The translations under genes and the position numbers were made by a program. A model generated the notes under the pieces. It ran no database searches. It was not told the origin of the DNA and saw only the letters and a list, made by a program, of their open reading frames with translations. Below, piece by piece: positions 21,957 to 31,978 of a DNA stretch of 64,000 nt (position 1 is the first letter of the stretch; every line of letters begins with the position of its first letter). This DNA is from Temnothorax longispinosus (Eukaryota; Arthropoda; Insecta; Hymenoptera; Formicidae), in assembly GCF_030848805.1 (NCBI RefSeq), contig NC_092358.1:13866433-13930432 (forward strand), given 5' to 3'.

Positions 21957-22420
21957 TAAACGAAAAAAAACGAACGAAAAATATCGGCCCGCGATTATCC
22001 TAAACCGCCGTCGGTAACGGCGCGAACGCCGCTCCGAACGCCCTCTCGGAAAATGCCCAAATCCCCGCTACGAGCCCCCGTTGGCGGCCCTGACGCACCC
22101 AACCTTCCGTCAAGTGTTCCCCTCGCGTCGCTCACCCCCTCTCGCCCAGTTTTCGCTTCCCCCCGCATAGCCCCCCCTCCGATGAACCTTTACACCGTCC
22201 CTCGACCCCCGCGCCCACCGCTTACGGCGCTCCCCCCGCGGCAGCGAAGCCCCCCCCGACCCCGCGGAACCGCAAGCGAGATCCCTGGGGCAAGAGTGTA
22301 TATTGCCTCCCTACTGTCGAGAGAGGCAGAGAGAAAGAAAAGAAAGAAACAGAGAACGAGAGAGAGAGAGAGAAAGGCGGGACCGAAGAGTTAAGAATTC
22401 ACTTTCGTAATCAAAGAGAT
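21658..22420. other. GC-rich, (CG)n- and GAAAAG-bearing block of unknown nature
   Basis: Composition jumps sharply from AT-rich to GC-rich at the transposon end. The block has GTTCGAACGAGTTCGGACG repeats, a CG run at 21893-21909, a GAAAA run and a GA run at 22315-22375. It looks like arthropod rDNA spacer (ITS/ETS-like), but no conserved rRNA sequence is present. Open frames across it are explained by the GC bias. Identity not established. Confidence 0.35.
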
Positions 22421-22798
22421 AAGAAGCATGTTAAAAATTTGTATATAAAAAATTGTACGTATTTTTTTTGAGGTTTTCAATTAAGGCTATAATGAAAGTA
22501 AGACCATTATTCGAGCATTAATAAATGTTACGGAAAATTCATATCTTAATTTTTATATGTTTTTAATTAATTATTTAAAGTGTATTTATATCGTTGCAAA
22601 AAACATGAAGATAATTAAAATAAAGATTTTTCTGTACAAAGTCATTTGAAAGTCATGTTGTTATGTATATATCGTTAAATTTTTCTTAATGCGTTATTAT
22701 TACAGAGCAATAGCTTTGTAAATGTTGTTTTGTGTAATGATATAGAAAAAAAGCTATATAAATGGCGCATGCGTAGCGCGCGCTTGTAATGTTCTAGT

Positions 22799-23623
22799 AT
22801 GGAACTAGAAAAGTCATTTCCTTATAAAAATTGGGTTTCTTTAGCAGAGGCAACGCTGACTTCAATCCACGTGTTCAACAGACGACGGGCAGGAGAAATG
22901 GAGCGAGTGCTTACTAATAATTTTAAGAACTGTGAAAAAATAAATGAAGATATGTATACTGATATTTACACTTCATTATCAGAGAAGAACCAAAAATTAG
23001 CACAAAATTATAGTACATTTTGCATAAGAGAAAAATTGGGTCGCACTGTACCCGTATTATTAACGAATGAACTACTTAAATGTATTAATCTAATTTTACA
23101 ACTTCGTGAAAAAGCTGAAGTGCCGAAGAAAAACCCATATGTTTTTGGATTACCCGGTTATAATAAAAATAGATACAAATATCTAAGGGCCTGCCTTTTA
23201 ATGCGTAAATTTGCACAAGAATGCAATGCAAATGAATCATTAAGTTTACGGGGTACTATTTTACAAAAACACGTGGCAACTCATTGCATACAATTGAACC
23301 TTACTGATATTGACGTTTCCGATCTTGCTACATTCATGGGTCATGCAGAGAAAATACATCGAGAGCATTATAGGCAACCCCTAGCAAGCAGAGATATCCT
23401 TAAAATATCACAATATTTGGAAGCCGTCCAAGGTATACAAAATTTGAACGAATCTGAAAGTGAAGAAGACGAAAAAGATGAAAGAGACGAAAAAGATGAA
23501 AGACGAAAAAATGACGATAATATGGATCACAATGAGAAAGAGAATTTATCTTTAAGTAATTATATAAATATTTTAAACAATAATTTAATTTTTTTATTAA
23601 AGAGCATTACAGAAACTAAATGA
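22799..23623 (+). CDS. Tyrosine-recombinase-like protein (Crypton-related candidate)
   Basis: An intact 274-codon frame starts at an ATG. It contains WVSLAEATLTSIHVFNRRRAGEMERVL, where RRRAGE fits the first Arg of a tyrosine recombinase box. LGRTVPVLL and NPYVFGLPGYNKNRYKYLRACLLMR follow, then RGTILQKHVATHCIQ and FMGHAEKIHREHYRQPLA, which matches the C-terminal GHxxxxHxxxY pattern. Such enzymes cut and rejoin DNA through the Tyr. The tail after about residue 215 is highly charged (Glu/Asp/Lys). An N-terminal DNA-binding region is absent, so this may be the second half of a larger protein or a captured domain. An earlier exon could lie upstream. A transcript is not proven. Confidence 0.65.
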   Translation: MELEKSFPYKNWVSLAEATLTSIHVFNRRRAGEMERVLTNNFKNCEKINEDMYTDIYTSLSEKNQKLAQNYSTFCIREKLGRTVPVLLTNELLKCINLILQLREKAEVPKKNPYVFGLPGYNKNRYKYLRACLLMRKFAQECNANESLSLRGTILQKHVATHCIQLNLTDIDVSDLATFMGHAEKIHREHYRQPLASRDILKISQYLEAVQGIQNLNESESEEDEKDERDEKDERRKNDDNMDHNEKENLSLSNYINILNNNLIFLLKSITETK

Positions 23624-23691
23624 GGTGAAAAAATAAAGATGTTACATAATATTTTTGAATTATCGAAATAATTCAGATTATATATATTTAT

Positions 23692-26022
23692 TGTGACGTG
23701 GCAGTTTCGCTGCACCGTTGCAGCGCCCCGCCGCCGTCACAAGGCGCAGGTTTCGCGACCTTTTATGCCCGAGGACGGTTCAATGAATCGCTGCGGGATC
23801 TCCAGGGGGCCTATTCTAATCGCGTTGCGTTATGCTAATCCCTTCTTTTTATTTTTGTATCATTTGCGCGGCGCCTCACCGAGCCGAAAACCGGAGTTCC
23901 TGAGAAGATGCTGAGAATCCCGGAAAAACGGAGTCGACGACAAGGACAGAGGCGAGAAATCAGACGACGGCAAGCCAATTTCGATGATGCTCGCGGGCCG
24001 CCGAGCGCAGGAGAGCGCGAGAGGATACGCGCGCGGCGCGTGACATAGCGACGGGCGGATCCGTACAGGCAGGGCCCCGGGACGCCGGAGCAAAAATCAG
24101 CTCACCTGCCCTCCTTACGCTACTGACCGGATTCCGAGATGGATGGCCACCATCCCCGGACCGAAGAGGAGAAACACGGAGGCAATCACGTCCCGTCCGC
24201 TGCCGGGAAGAATCCCGGAAAATCACCGCGCGAACGAAGGGCCGTCGAGCGCCCTGCGAAAAGCCGTGACTAACGGCGAGGAGACACCGCGAGCCTGCGA
24301 GCTCATCCCCTATTGGTCCGCGCGATAGCGTCGCGGGGCCGCGTACGCCCGGGGTGGGGTACGCTATCGATTCCGCCATCGAGCGAAATTTCGGGAGTAT
24401 TCTTGAGCCGTTCTCGATAGCCGACGCACGTACACGCGAATCGTTGTGCTCTGTCTTGCGACCGGAGTCGCCCTTAAGGCGCATAAGATTTCGGGCTGTA
24501 TCTTTTCAGCCCTTGGGACGACGGCGAGGATCCTCGGGAGAGAATCGACTTACGGTGAGGTTGCCTCGCGTAACAGAATCATGTAAAGCCACGACACCGC
24601 TCCCCGGGTAGCGCTCTCGCTCGGGAATATTCGCGATAATTACGTACTCGCCGACAAGGCGTATTTGGCGATCGATAGCGAAAGCGAGGGGCCCCGGACT
24701 GTTCTCGTGGCCGTGGGATCGCGACCGAAATCTACGACTCCTGGAGATCGCGGTAAGTGCGCCGATGACGACATTCGATATCGCAAATACGCCATTTCTC
24801 ACGCCCTTCGCGTTCACGTCCGCGTGCCGTGTTGTGCGTAGTAATTCACCCGACCGAATAATTATTGCGGGATGGTATTAATTGCGTCAGACGGGTGTTC
24901 GCGCTGGGTAATTACATCGCTCACGATTCGCGTCCGGACACTTATAGTATCTACGCGGTATCGGTTGTGCCGAGACCTTATTCCTGTGATTGCGTCCTGA
25001 TGTTACCGGCCTTGCCGTATTGTTCGCGTCTAAGTCTTGCTTTCGAGCACGTACGTAGAATAAGAACTGCGTGAGAATATTGTCCGCGTCGACATATTAT
25101 TTGCGTGAGAATATTGTTCGCGCAGATTGACTCCTGGCGTTGGGGCGTTATTCGCGTGATAAATGACGGTAAAATACGGATCACCCCGACTGATTAGTTA
25201 CGTCCAGATGTTATTCGCGTTATATTAAGAAGACTATTCGCCTTAGATTAAGAATATTATTCCCACTAGATTAAGATTATTATTCGCGGTAGACTACGAT
25301 TATTCCTTGCGTTAGATTAAGATTATTAGCGACAAAATTTCTGCACGGCCTTGGGCCCTTGCGTTCACGCGCTCCGAGCGTGACGCGTTATCATGTCGTG
25401 CCAGCCCACGCAATAGTATTTCCCGTTACTCCGATTATGTTTTGCCGATGTCGCCGGCTCTATTAATTTGAAGCCTTCGGGAAGTTAGTTTTTTTTTCAT
25501 ATTATCTAGTGGAATGCTGGCGCCTCCCGCGCGTTTATTAAATTAGCGTAATTTTCCGTGCTTTTCTGGCGTCCGCGTTATCCTTTCTGTGTTATTCAAA
25601 TTTGACGCCACGTTATCAATCATCTACTTGCTTTATTACTGAAAGCCAAATTGGTCATTATATTCTCTCTAAATCGATTATACAATAAATGTTACTCTTT
25701 ATTTGTTAGCCGATTGAAGTTATGATTTAGGTGTCACCCCGCCGGATATCGCGCTGCCCTTAATCAATCCCGCCCTGCTCTTAGGTCGAGCTAGCAATTC
25801 CCTCGCACACCGACTTCGTTCGTGTTGCGTCTCTCTTTTGGTTCTTAGCGATTTCGCGGACGCGAATTCACGCGTCTGGCGCCCAACCTAACCTTAAAAC
25901 TCGTTTCGCGGAGTGTCGGAGGTGCGAGAGAATCACCGGAGAGGCCTATCACCTTTTTCTCCTTTTCCCCTTTTGATCCGGCACACGCCCCGGACCGCTC
26001 CGGGAGTGAAAAAGCCGTGACA
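23692..26022 (+). repeat. Ty3/Gypsy long LTR (candidate 5' LTR)
   Basis: The segment starts TGTGACGTGGCAGTTTCGC and ends GCCGTGACA, just before TGGCGCCCAACG, a retroelement-type primer-binding site. The gag lies 3.6 kb downstream on the same strand. About 2.3 kb is long for an LTR and no second copy is in the window, so an alternative start near 25732 (TGTCACCCCG) is possible. It contains many TTATTCGCGT-like words at 25080-25340. Confidence 0.5.
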
Positions 26023-26027
26023 AAATT

Positions 26028-26039
26028 TGGCGCCCAACG
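26028..26039 (+). promoter_or_regulatory. Gypsy primer-binding site
   Basis: TGGCGCCCAACG five bases after the inferred LTR end matches the usual form of a tRNA-complementary primer site in Gypsy-type elements. Confidence 0.65.
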
Positions 26040-26665
26040 TAGGGCAGCCGAAAGATCGCTGAAAGGCACGTAAAGGGCTTGCGATAGCGCTAAGAGATTT
26101 TCGTGCGGGTGACAAAATTCTCGCGGATTCCGTATTGATTTATTTTTTTGTGTGTTATATTGAAATAAAGAATTGGTCCTATCCTTATCTTTGTGTGAAT
26201 TATTTGACGCTATATTATACACGAAATATTTCTGAAGTGACATTTTCTGTGTCTTGTGTACTTTGTTTAACATTTTCTTTCAGCTTTGTGACATAAATAT
26301 TCGCTTACTCTCTTGAGAATGTGTGTTCGGGTGGGTTAATCCAGATATCGCGGTATTATTCGGTACTACGTAGCGCGTTGGAATTCGGTGTTTACGTTTA
26401 GCGAGCGGTCGCGTCTGAAGAACTATTTGCCTATCTCATGTTACCTTCACATTCCTTTCGCGAGTGTTATTGTTCGTGTATTATTATTCTCTTTTGAGAA
26501 TACGGTAGCCTTCTCTAGATTTCGCGCGGAACATAATTTCGCTTCACATTCTTTCGCGTGTATTGTTGGTCGTATATTAGTGTTCGCGCACTATCATCCT
26601 TTTTCCGGAATACAGTGGTGCTCCGTTAATTCTCGCGACAAATAGATTCCGCCTTTGATAATAAA

Positions 26666-26902
26666 GTTCGGGTAGACAAAACGGATCCAATCGAGCTCAC
26701 CGACGAGTGGATTATCCACGTTACGCGCGAAGAACGGATCGCCGAGTTAAGTCGACGCGAGCTACCTATCGACGGATCCGACCCCGAGTTGACGCTCCGT
26801 TTGTTACGCTTGTTGACAGCCGCGCGTCGAGAATCGAGCCGCGTAGCCGACTTCGAACTGAACCGCGAGACGAACCTTGAATTAAACCAGATGACGGTGT
26901 AG
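26666..26902 (+). pseudogene. Gypsy leader/gag N-terminal fragment
   Basis: An open frame without ATG encodes DEWIIHVTREERIAELSR, RELPIDGSDPELTLRLL and further charged residues to a TAG at 26900. It is soluble and charged, as in the N-terminal region of Gypsy-type Gag proteins. It lies between the primer site and the gag core. It may be spliced to gag or may be a broken frame; I could not decide. Confidence 0.4.
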
Positions 26903-27902
26903 CCGGACGGAGGATTGACATTAACCACACGCCCTCGAGATCATTAATTATCACGGTCGCCACTCGATTTTAACCTCGGCCTATCGAGAAAGATACTGAT
27001 GAATGACCAACCTTTCGCTGACTTTGCTAATTCCCCTCTCTACGACTCTGTTTCAGCTCCCATCTGTCTCCGGATCGACCCGCTGGACCTGTTGGACCTC
27101 TCCGCTCAAGGGACTTCCTTCGCTTCTGCTGGACAGCACCGCTTGGCTGGGCCTCAGCCTCTGTGCGTGTTCGTCGATGGAGGATTTCGGGCGGCCGACA
27201 GGCAAGAATACGATTGGGATAGGTAAGTCTTTGCAGGTTGTCTCGATTGAATTATCGTCACACGTAATTTCCGTAACCAAAGGTAAAATATAATTATTTC
27301 TCTTGTTTTATAGCTACGTTACATGGACTCGCAGAATTACGCACCGTTGAGCGGGATCGTTCTCGCTCTCGCTCGTTGTTAGCGCACGGGTTGAGATTAA
27401 TCTATCTTACGCCGATGCTCCTAACTACAGGAAGCCAACACGATACGCTAAGTTTGAATGTAGGAAGTGAGACCGAGAGCCGAGAGACGAATCCTCGATT
27501 TCTCGGCTCGGCTGGCCTACCTCGATCGAGTGGGGATCGCCCCACTTGTCGCTATTGCCTGACACCTGTGCCTACGAACGGCAGCTGTGTCAATAGCCTC
27601 GTGAATGGCCCTATTGTTCGCGCGTCAACACCTTTTGTTCTCAGCGGTACATCTGGCCAACATCTGTATGCCTCGCTACGCAGTAGCGCAAAGACTTCCG
27701 CATTCCGCTCGCTTTCACTTTTCGCACAAACATGTTTACGCTCGCTCGTTACCATTCAACGAGTCGAGTCTTGGAACAATCCAGAAGATTCTACATGCTT
27801 CTGCTCGCCAAGCGCTATGATTCCCTATGCTAAATCTTATCGCGGGTTCGCCCTTGCGGTTACGCTTCGCCTCCGCCTCGGGTTGCCTCCTTTGCTTCGC
27901 CG

Positions 27903-28795
27903 CGCTCGGAACCCATCGGTAATTGATGGATCGACTATGCGGCGTTTCCGCATTACGCTCTTACGTCGATAATCCGATTCTGCCTACGGTCGGCTATTAT
28001 TTCGCTTTGTCGCGCTCGGATTGCATCGAAACTCGCTGGATACATTACCCGGCAATTCCGCTTCGCGTTTTCTCCGTCGATAATCCGATCCTGCCTACGG
28101 TCGGCTATTTCGCTTTACCGCGCTCGGATCGCATCGAAACTCGCTGGGTACATTACGCGGCACTTCCGTCTCGCATATCTAGATCGGCAATCCCATTCCG
28201 CTGTCGGTCAGCTATTTCGCTTTCCCGCGCTCGGATCGCGGCGAAACTCGCTAAATGGATTGTGTTGGATCTACACGTCATGCTCCTATATCGGCGAGCC
28301 GATTTCGCCATCGGTTGACGATTTCGCTCTACCGCGCTCGGAACTCATCATAACTCGCTGAGTGGAATACGCGGTGTCTATGCATCGCGCTCCTAGGTTG
28401 CTGAGCCTATCCCGTTGTCGGTCGGCTGATTCGCAATGCCGCGCTCGAAACTCATCGCAACGCGCTGAGTGGAATGCGCGGCGTTTATGCATCGCGCTCC
28501 TCGGTTGCTGAGCCTATCCCGCGGTCGGTTTGCAAGTTCGCGCTATCGCGCTCGGTACTTATCATAACCCGCTGAGTCGAGTCCGCGGCGTTCGTGCATC
28601 ATTCTCTTAAGCTGCCGACCCGGTCCCGTGATCGGTTCGCAAGTTCGCACTATCGCGCTCGGAACTCACGTAACCCGCTGAGTAAGTCCGTGGCGTTCGC
28701 GCATCATTCTCCTAAGCTGCTGACCCGGTCCCGTGATCGGTTCGCAAGTTCGCACTATCGCGCTCGGAACTCAGCGTAACCCGCTACCGTAACCT
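27903..28795 (+). repeat. 107-bp tandem array, about nine units, in the Gypsy leader
   Basis: CGCTCGGA-type words occur at 27903, 28013, 28121, 28228, 28335, 28442, 28549, 28656 and 28761, a nearly constant 107-base step. Each unit also has AACTCGCTGAGT and GCATCGCGCTCC-like words. The later units are more alike than the earlier ones. No coding frame is conserved. Confidence 0.85.
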
Positions 28796-29457
28796 CGCGC
28801 TCGTTCCCTTATCCCCGCGGAACCAGTTATTACCGGACAGCAAACTCAACCTTGTTTGCTGTCGCGCGATGCGTCCTCATGCTCTTGCATCAGCGTATGC
28901 GGTTAATAATCGTAACGAAACAAAATAAGAATCAAATAAAATACTAATTGGCCGGATCGCCACTTAACCCCTTAGACGGCTGTAGCCAAATCAATTCTAC
29001 TTATCGGGGTTTTTTGCTTATCCTAGTTTCGATTTACTTATACCTAAATGATAAACGCTCGCGCCTATTTTTTATGCTGCCGGAGTCATTGCGTTCCTTT
29101 TATTTTTGTACATATATATCTCTATACTATATATTTAAATGTCTATATACATTGGTGGAGCCCTGGCTCTCCACACCGGACCACTAAGCGCTTTGCGCTT
29201 ATTCGCTCGACGTCGCGGCGGGCGTTGCCTCGTCTGCCGACGTCCTCCGCGTCTGGTGCGCAGCCTCCTGGCCGCTCGTCCCGGCTGTTCACCCTGTGAA
29301 CGTCTGTCGGTCGATCCGGGTCGCTGGCGTTGCAGCTGGATTATGGGCCGCTTAGCCGGCACCGGCCTGGTTGCCCATATCCCTTTACCGATGTAGTACG
29401 CATCGGTCAGCGCCGCCCCGGTCCTCGGCGAGATCGTGATGCCTCTGGCTGCGTCTG

Positions 29458-30433
29458 GTGGGTCGCGGTCATCGGACGGCTGCAACGGGGGCTGAAGCAA
29501 ACCTCCCGGTCCATACCGAATATCTCGGTGTTCCGGCGGAAGACCTTCGCCCCGATAGTCCGTCCGCAGCGATGGGTGCGCGGGCGCACCTCGACCACCC
29601 CAACGTTTCCCTGAGTCACACGTATAGGGCCTCGCAAGATCCGAACGGCAACTCCGCGACGACCATTTATAATATCATGCGAAAATGGGACTTAAAGTTT
29701 TCGGGCGCGCGCGGAGAGGATGCCGAAACGTTTCTGTTGCGTATTGAAGAGTGACGTGAATTGATTCCCGTTGCGAACGAGGATATTTTACGGTGTCTTC
29801 CGTTCTTTCGATCGGGTATTGCGCTTTATTGGTTTCGCGGAAAGAGGGAACACCTGACGACATGGGCCGCGTTTAAGACAGCATGGCGTACACGTTTTGG
29901 AGACCCGGATTTTCAGTTCGCCCTCCGCGACGAGATAATGCGACGGACGCAGGGGGAACAAGAGCCTGTGACGGATTACCTGACGTGCTTAAATACGCTT
30001 TTCGATCGGTTATCGCCGCCGTGGCGTGAGGAGGAAAAGGTCGGCTACGCACACCGACACATGCGTCCCCGTCTACAGACGCAAATACCACGGGACTCGG
30101 TCCCGGATATGGACGCGCTTGAACGCTGGGCCGCACGGGCGGAGGCTAGCAGCCGTGCCGCACAGAACTATCGCGCTCCCCCCACGCCGGAACGCTCTTT
30201 CTTCCCGGATTTGGCATACCGAGCGCCCAAGGGTGCAAACCGCAATTCGGGAGGGAATCAACGTGACATGGTGGCCGGACTCGGCGTATCCACCGCGAAT
30301 TCGGGTGAAACCGGGGCGGCCGCGAAAAATGAAAAGACGGTCAAGGCCCGCGGGCCGAAGGCAAATACCCCGGCCTGGACTATCGCCGCCGCAACAGGCG
30401 CGTCGGTCGGTTCACCGGCTCCAAAAATTTCAA
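29458..30433 (+). pseudogene. Ty3/Gypsy gag (Retrotrans_gag domain), one stop, 3'-truncated
   Basis: One frame runs through a single TGA at 29752-29754. The core encodes KWDLKFSGARGEDAETFLLR, LRCLPFFRSGIALYWFRGK, TWAAFKTAWRTRFGDPDFQ and EEEKVGYAHRHMRPRLQ, the capsid-like region of Gypsy Gag that packages element RNA. The stop lies where an Arg codon (CGA) would be expected, a CpG-decay change. No zinc knuckle, protease or pol follows; identity is lost at about 30425, where AT-rich DNA begins. This copy cannot make a complete polyprotein. Confidence 0.85.
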
Positions 30434-30644
30434 TATTAAATATTAATATATGTATAATATATACAAGTGTTAATAGAAATATTGTACTAATGTTTCTTTT
30501 CTATCTTTGTTTCATATATTTTCATCCCGTTTGTTTGCTTAAAATAAAATGTATAAGTTTTATAATTAATTTTCTTTATGTTGTCAATGAATACTAATTA
30601 TTAGTAATGTTAATAACAATTGAAAATTTGAATGTAACCAGAAA

Positions 30645-30895
30645 GAATTTTTGCCGTCGATATTGGTTATCGGTAACAAAAAAAATTTTTCGCTGTCGAT
30701 TATGGTTATCGGTAACTAAAATAAAATTCAGGTCATCGATAATGGTTACTGATTACCAAAATTAAATTTCGGTCATTTATATTGGTTACTGATAACCAAA
30801 ATTTAATTGCCGTCATTAATAAGTGTTATTCGTAACCAAAATACAATTTTAATCATTCATAATGGTTATTTGTAATCAAAATTTTTTAATTGAAG
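30645..30895. repeat. 39-bp tandem repeat, about six units
   Basis: GGTTAT/GGTTACT-CGGTAACC-like words recur at 30665, 30704, 30743, 30783, 30823 and 30862, a 39-40-base step. It is AT-rich and non-coding. Confidence 0.8.
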
Positions 30896-31065
30896 ATATT
30901 AACTCTTATACGATAACTTTAACATTTGTCTTATAACAGTTATGATGTCTGATTTTTAATATATATAATCCACAAAATGGTTCCCTTGAATATTAGAAAT
31001 AAGCAGGTTAGATTATATTTATATTTTATTTATTAACATTAAGCTACGTTTTAGATTAGATCATA

Positions 31066-31949
31066 TGCACGGGGGGGTATGAGGCGCTCCCCGGATTTGC
31101 GATTGGTCAACAAAATTTTCTCGAAGGACCAGAGGGCCCGTGCCCTCGCGAAAGTGTATAAAGCGAAGCAAGCAAACAAATATCAAAGAAAAAATGCGAG
31201 GCGACTCACCGTGTCGTTGCCCGGCGCCTCCTGGGTGTCGACGTCGTCCTCCCGTTGGCGAGATCTCTGGCGTGCAAGGCGAAAGCATGCAACAGTCCGG
31301 TATAGCAAACAGGCACGGACCGGCAGGTATAGCAAGCAGGCACAGATAGGCAGGATAGCAAGCAGTCACAGATAGGCAGGATATCAAGCAGTCATAGATA
31401 GGCAGGATATCAAGCGATTAGGCCTTCGTGGTCTGCGATGGGCGACCGAGCACTCCAAGTTTGCACACGCGAAACGGTAACGTGTGAGCTTCACGACGTT
31501 CGACTGATGAGTCCCTGCCGTAAGACGGCTGGCCAAAAATGTGTTTGCCGTAAGACGGCTGTCTTGCGAATATGTATGTGTGTGCCGCACGGCGGCTTGA
31601 CGAAAAGTTCTGCGGAGAGATGTGTCCTCTCCGACTGTTTGACGAGGAGTCCCTCTCTTCCGTTCTCTCGGCTCGCGCACCTGCGAAGTACGGCGCGAGC
31701 GAGTACCGAATTCTTCTCATAATTGGGGATGCCACCCGTGGGCGGGCAGCACGAGTCGGGTGAGTCGCGCGAATATCGACAAGTGTACTAATCGCGATCC
31801 ACCGACGTTTCGCTAATAGGCGCGATAATTCAACCCGGTATAACTGATCAATACAAAAACCGTACAATTAACAATGTGAAACGACAACACGAAATCAATC
31901 CTATCATTAACTACTATTTACACTATGATACACGGCGGTGCGCCAAACA
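31066..31949 (-). repeat. 3' LTR of the second BEL/Pao element
   Basis: On the minus strand it starts TGTTTGGCGCACC and ends CCCCCGTGCA. At 884 bases it is longer than its partner, mainly because of about 140 bases at 31523-31660 that are absent there, between GATGAGTCCCT and GAGGAGTCCCT. Confidence 0.92.
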
Positions 31950-31965
31950 TTACCGCCCACCAAAA
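31950..31965 (-). promoter_or_regulatory. Polypurine tract
   Basis: The minus strand reads TTTTGGTGGGCGGTAA immediately before the 3' LTR. This is the usual place for plus-strand priming in LTR elements. Confidence 0.75.
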
Positions 31966-31978
31966 TACACCGTATTTT

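Noticed and set aside
22053..22394. Pro/Arg-rich frame in the GC island
   Set aside because: Open frames are expected in such GC-rich DNA; overlapping frames on the same strand are open too and none has a domain.
29135..29500. Arg/Pro-rich minus frame opposite the Gypsy leader
   Set aside because: GC-rich shadow frame with no domain, antisense to the gag region.
31495..31560. CTGATGAGTCC in the BEL LTR as a hammerhead ribozyme
   Set aside because: The catalytic-core-like word is present on the plus strand, but no GAAAC with a closing stem follows, and it is antisense to the element.
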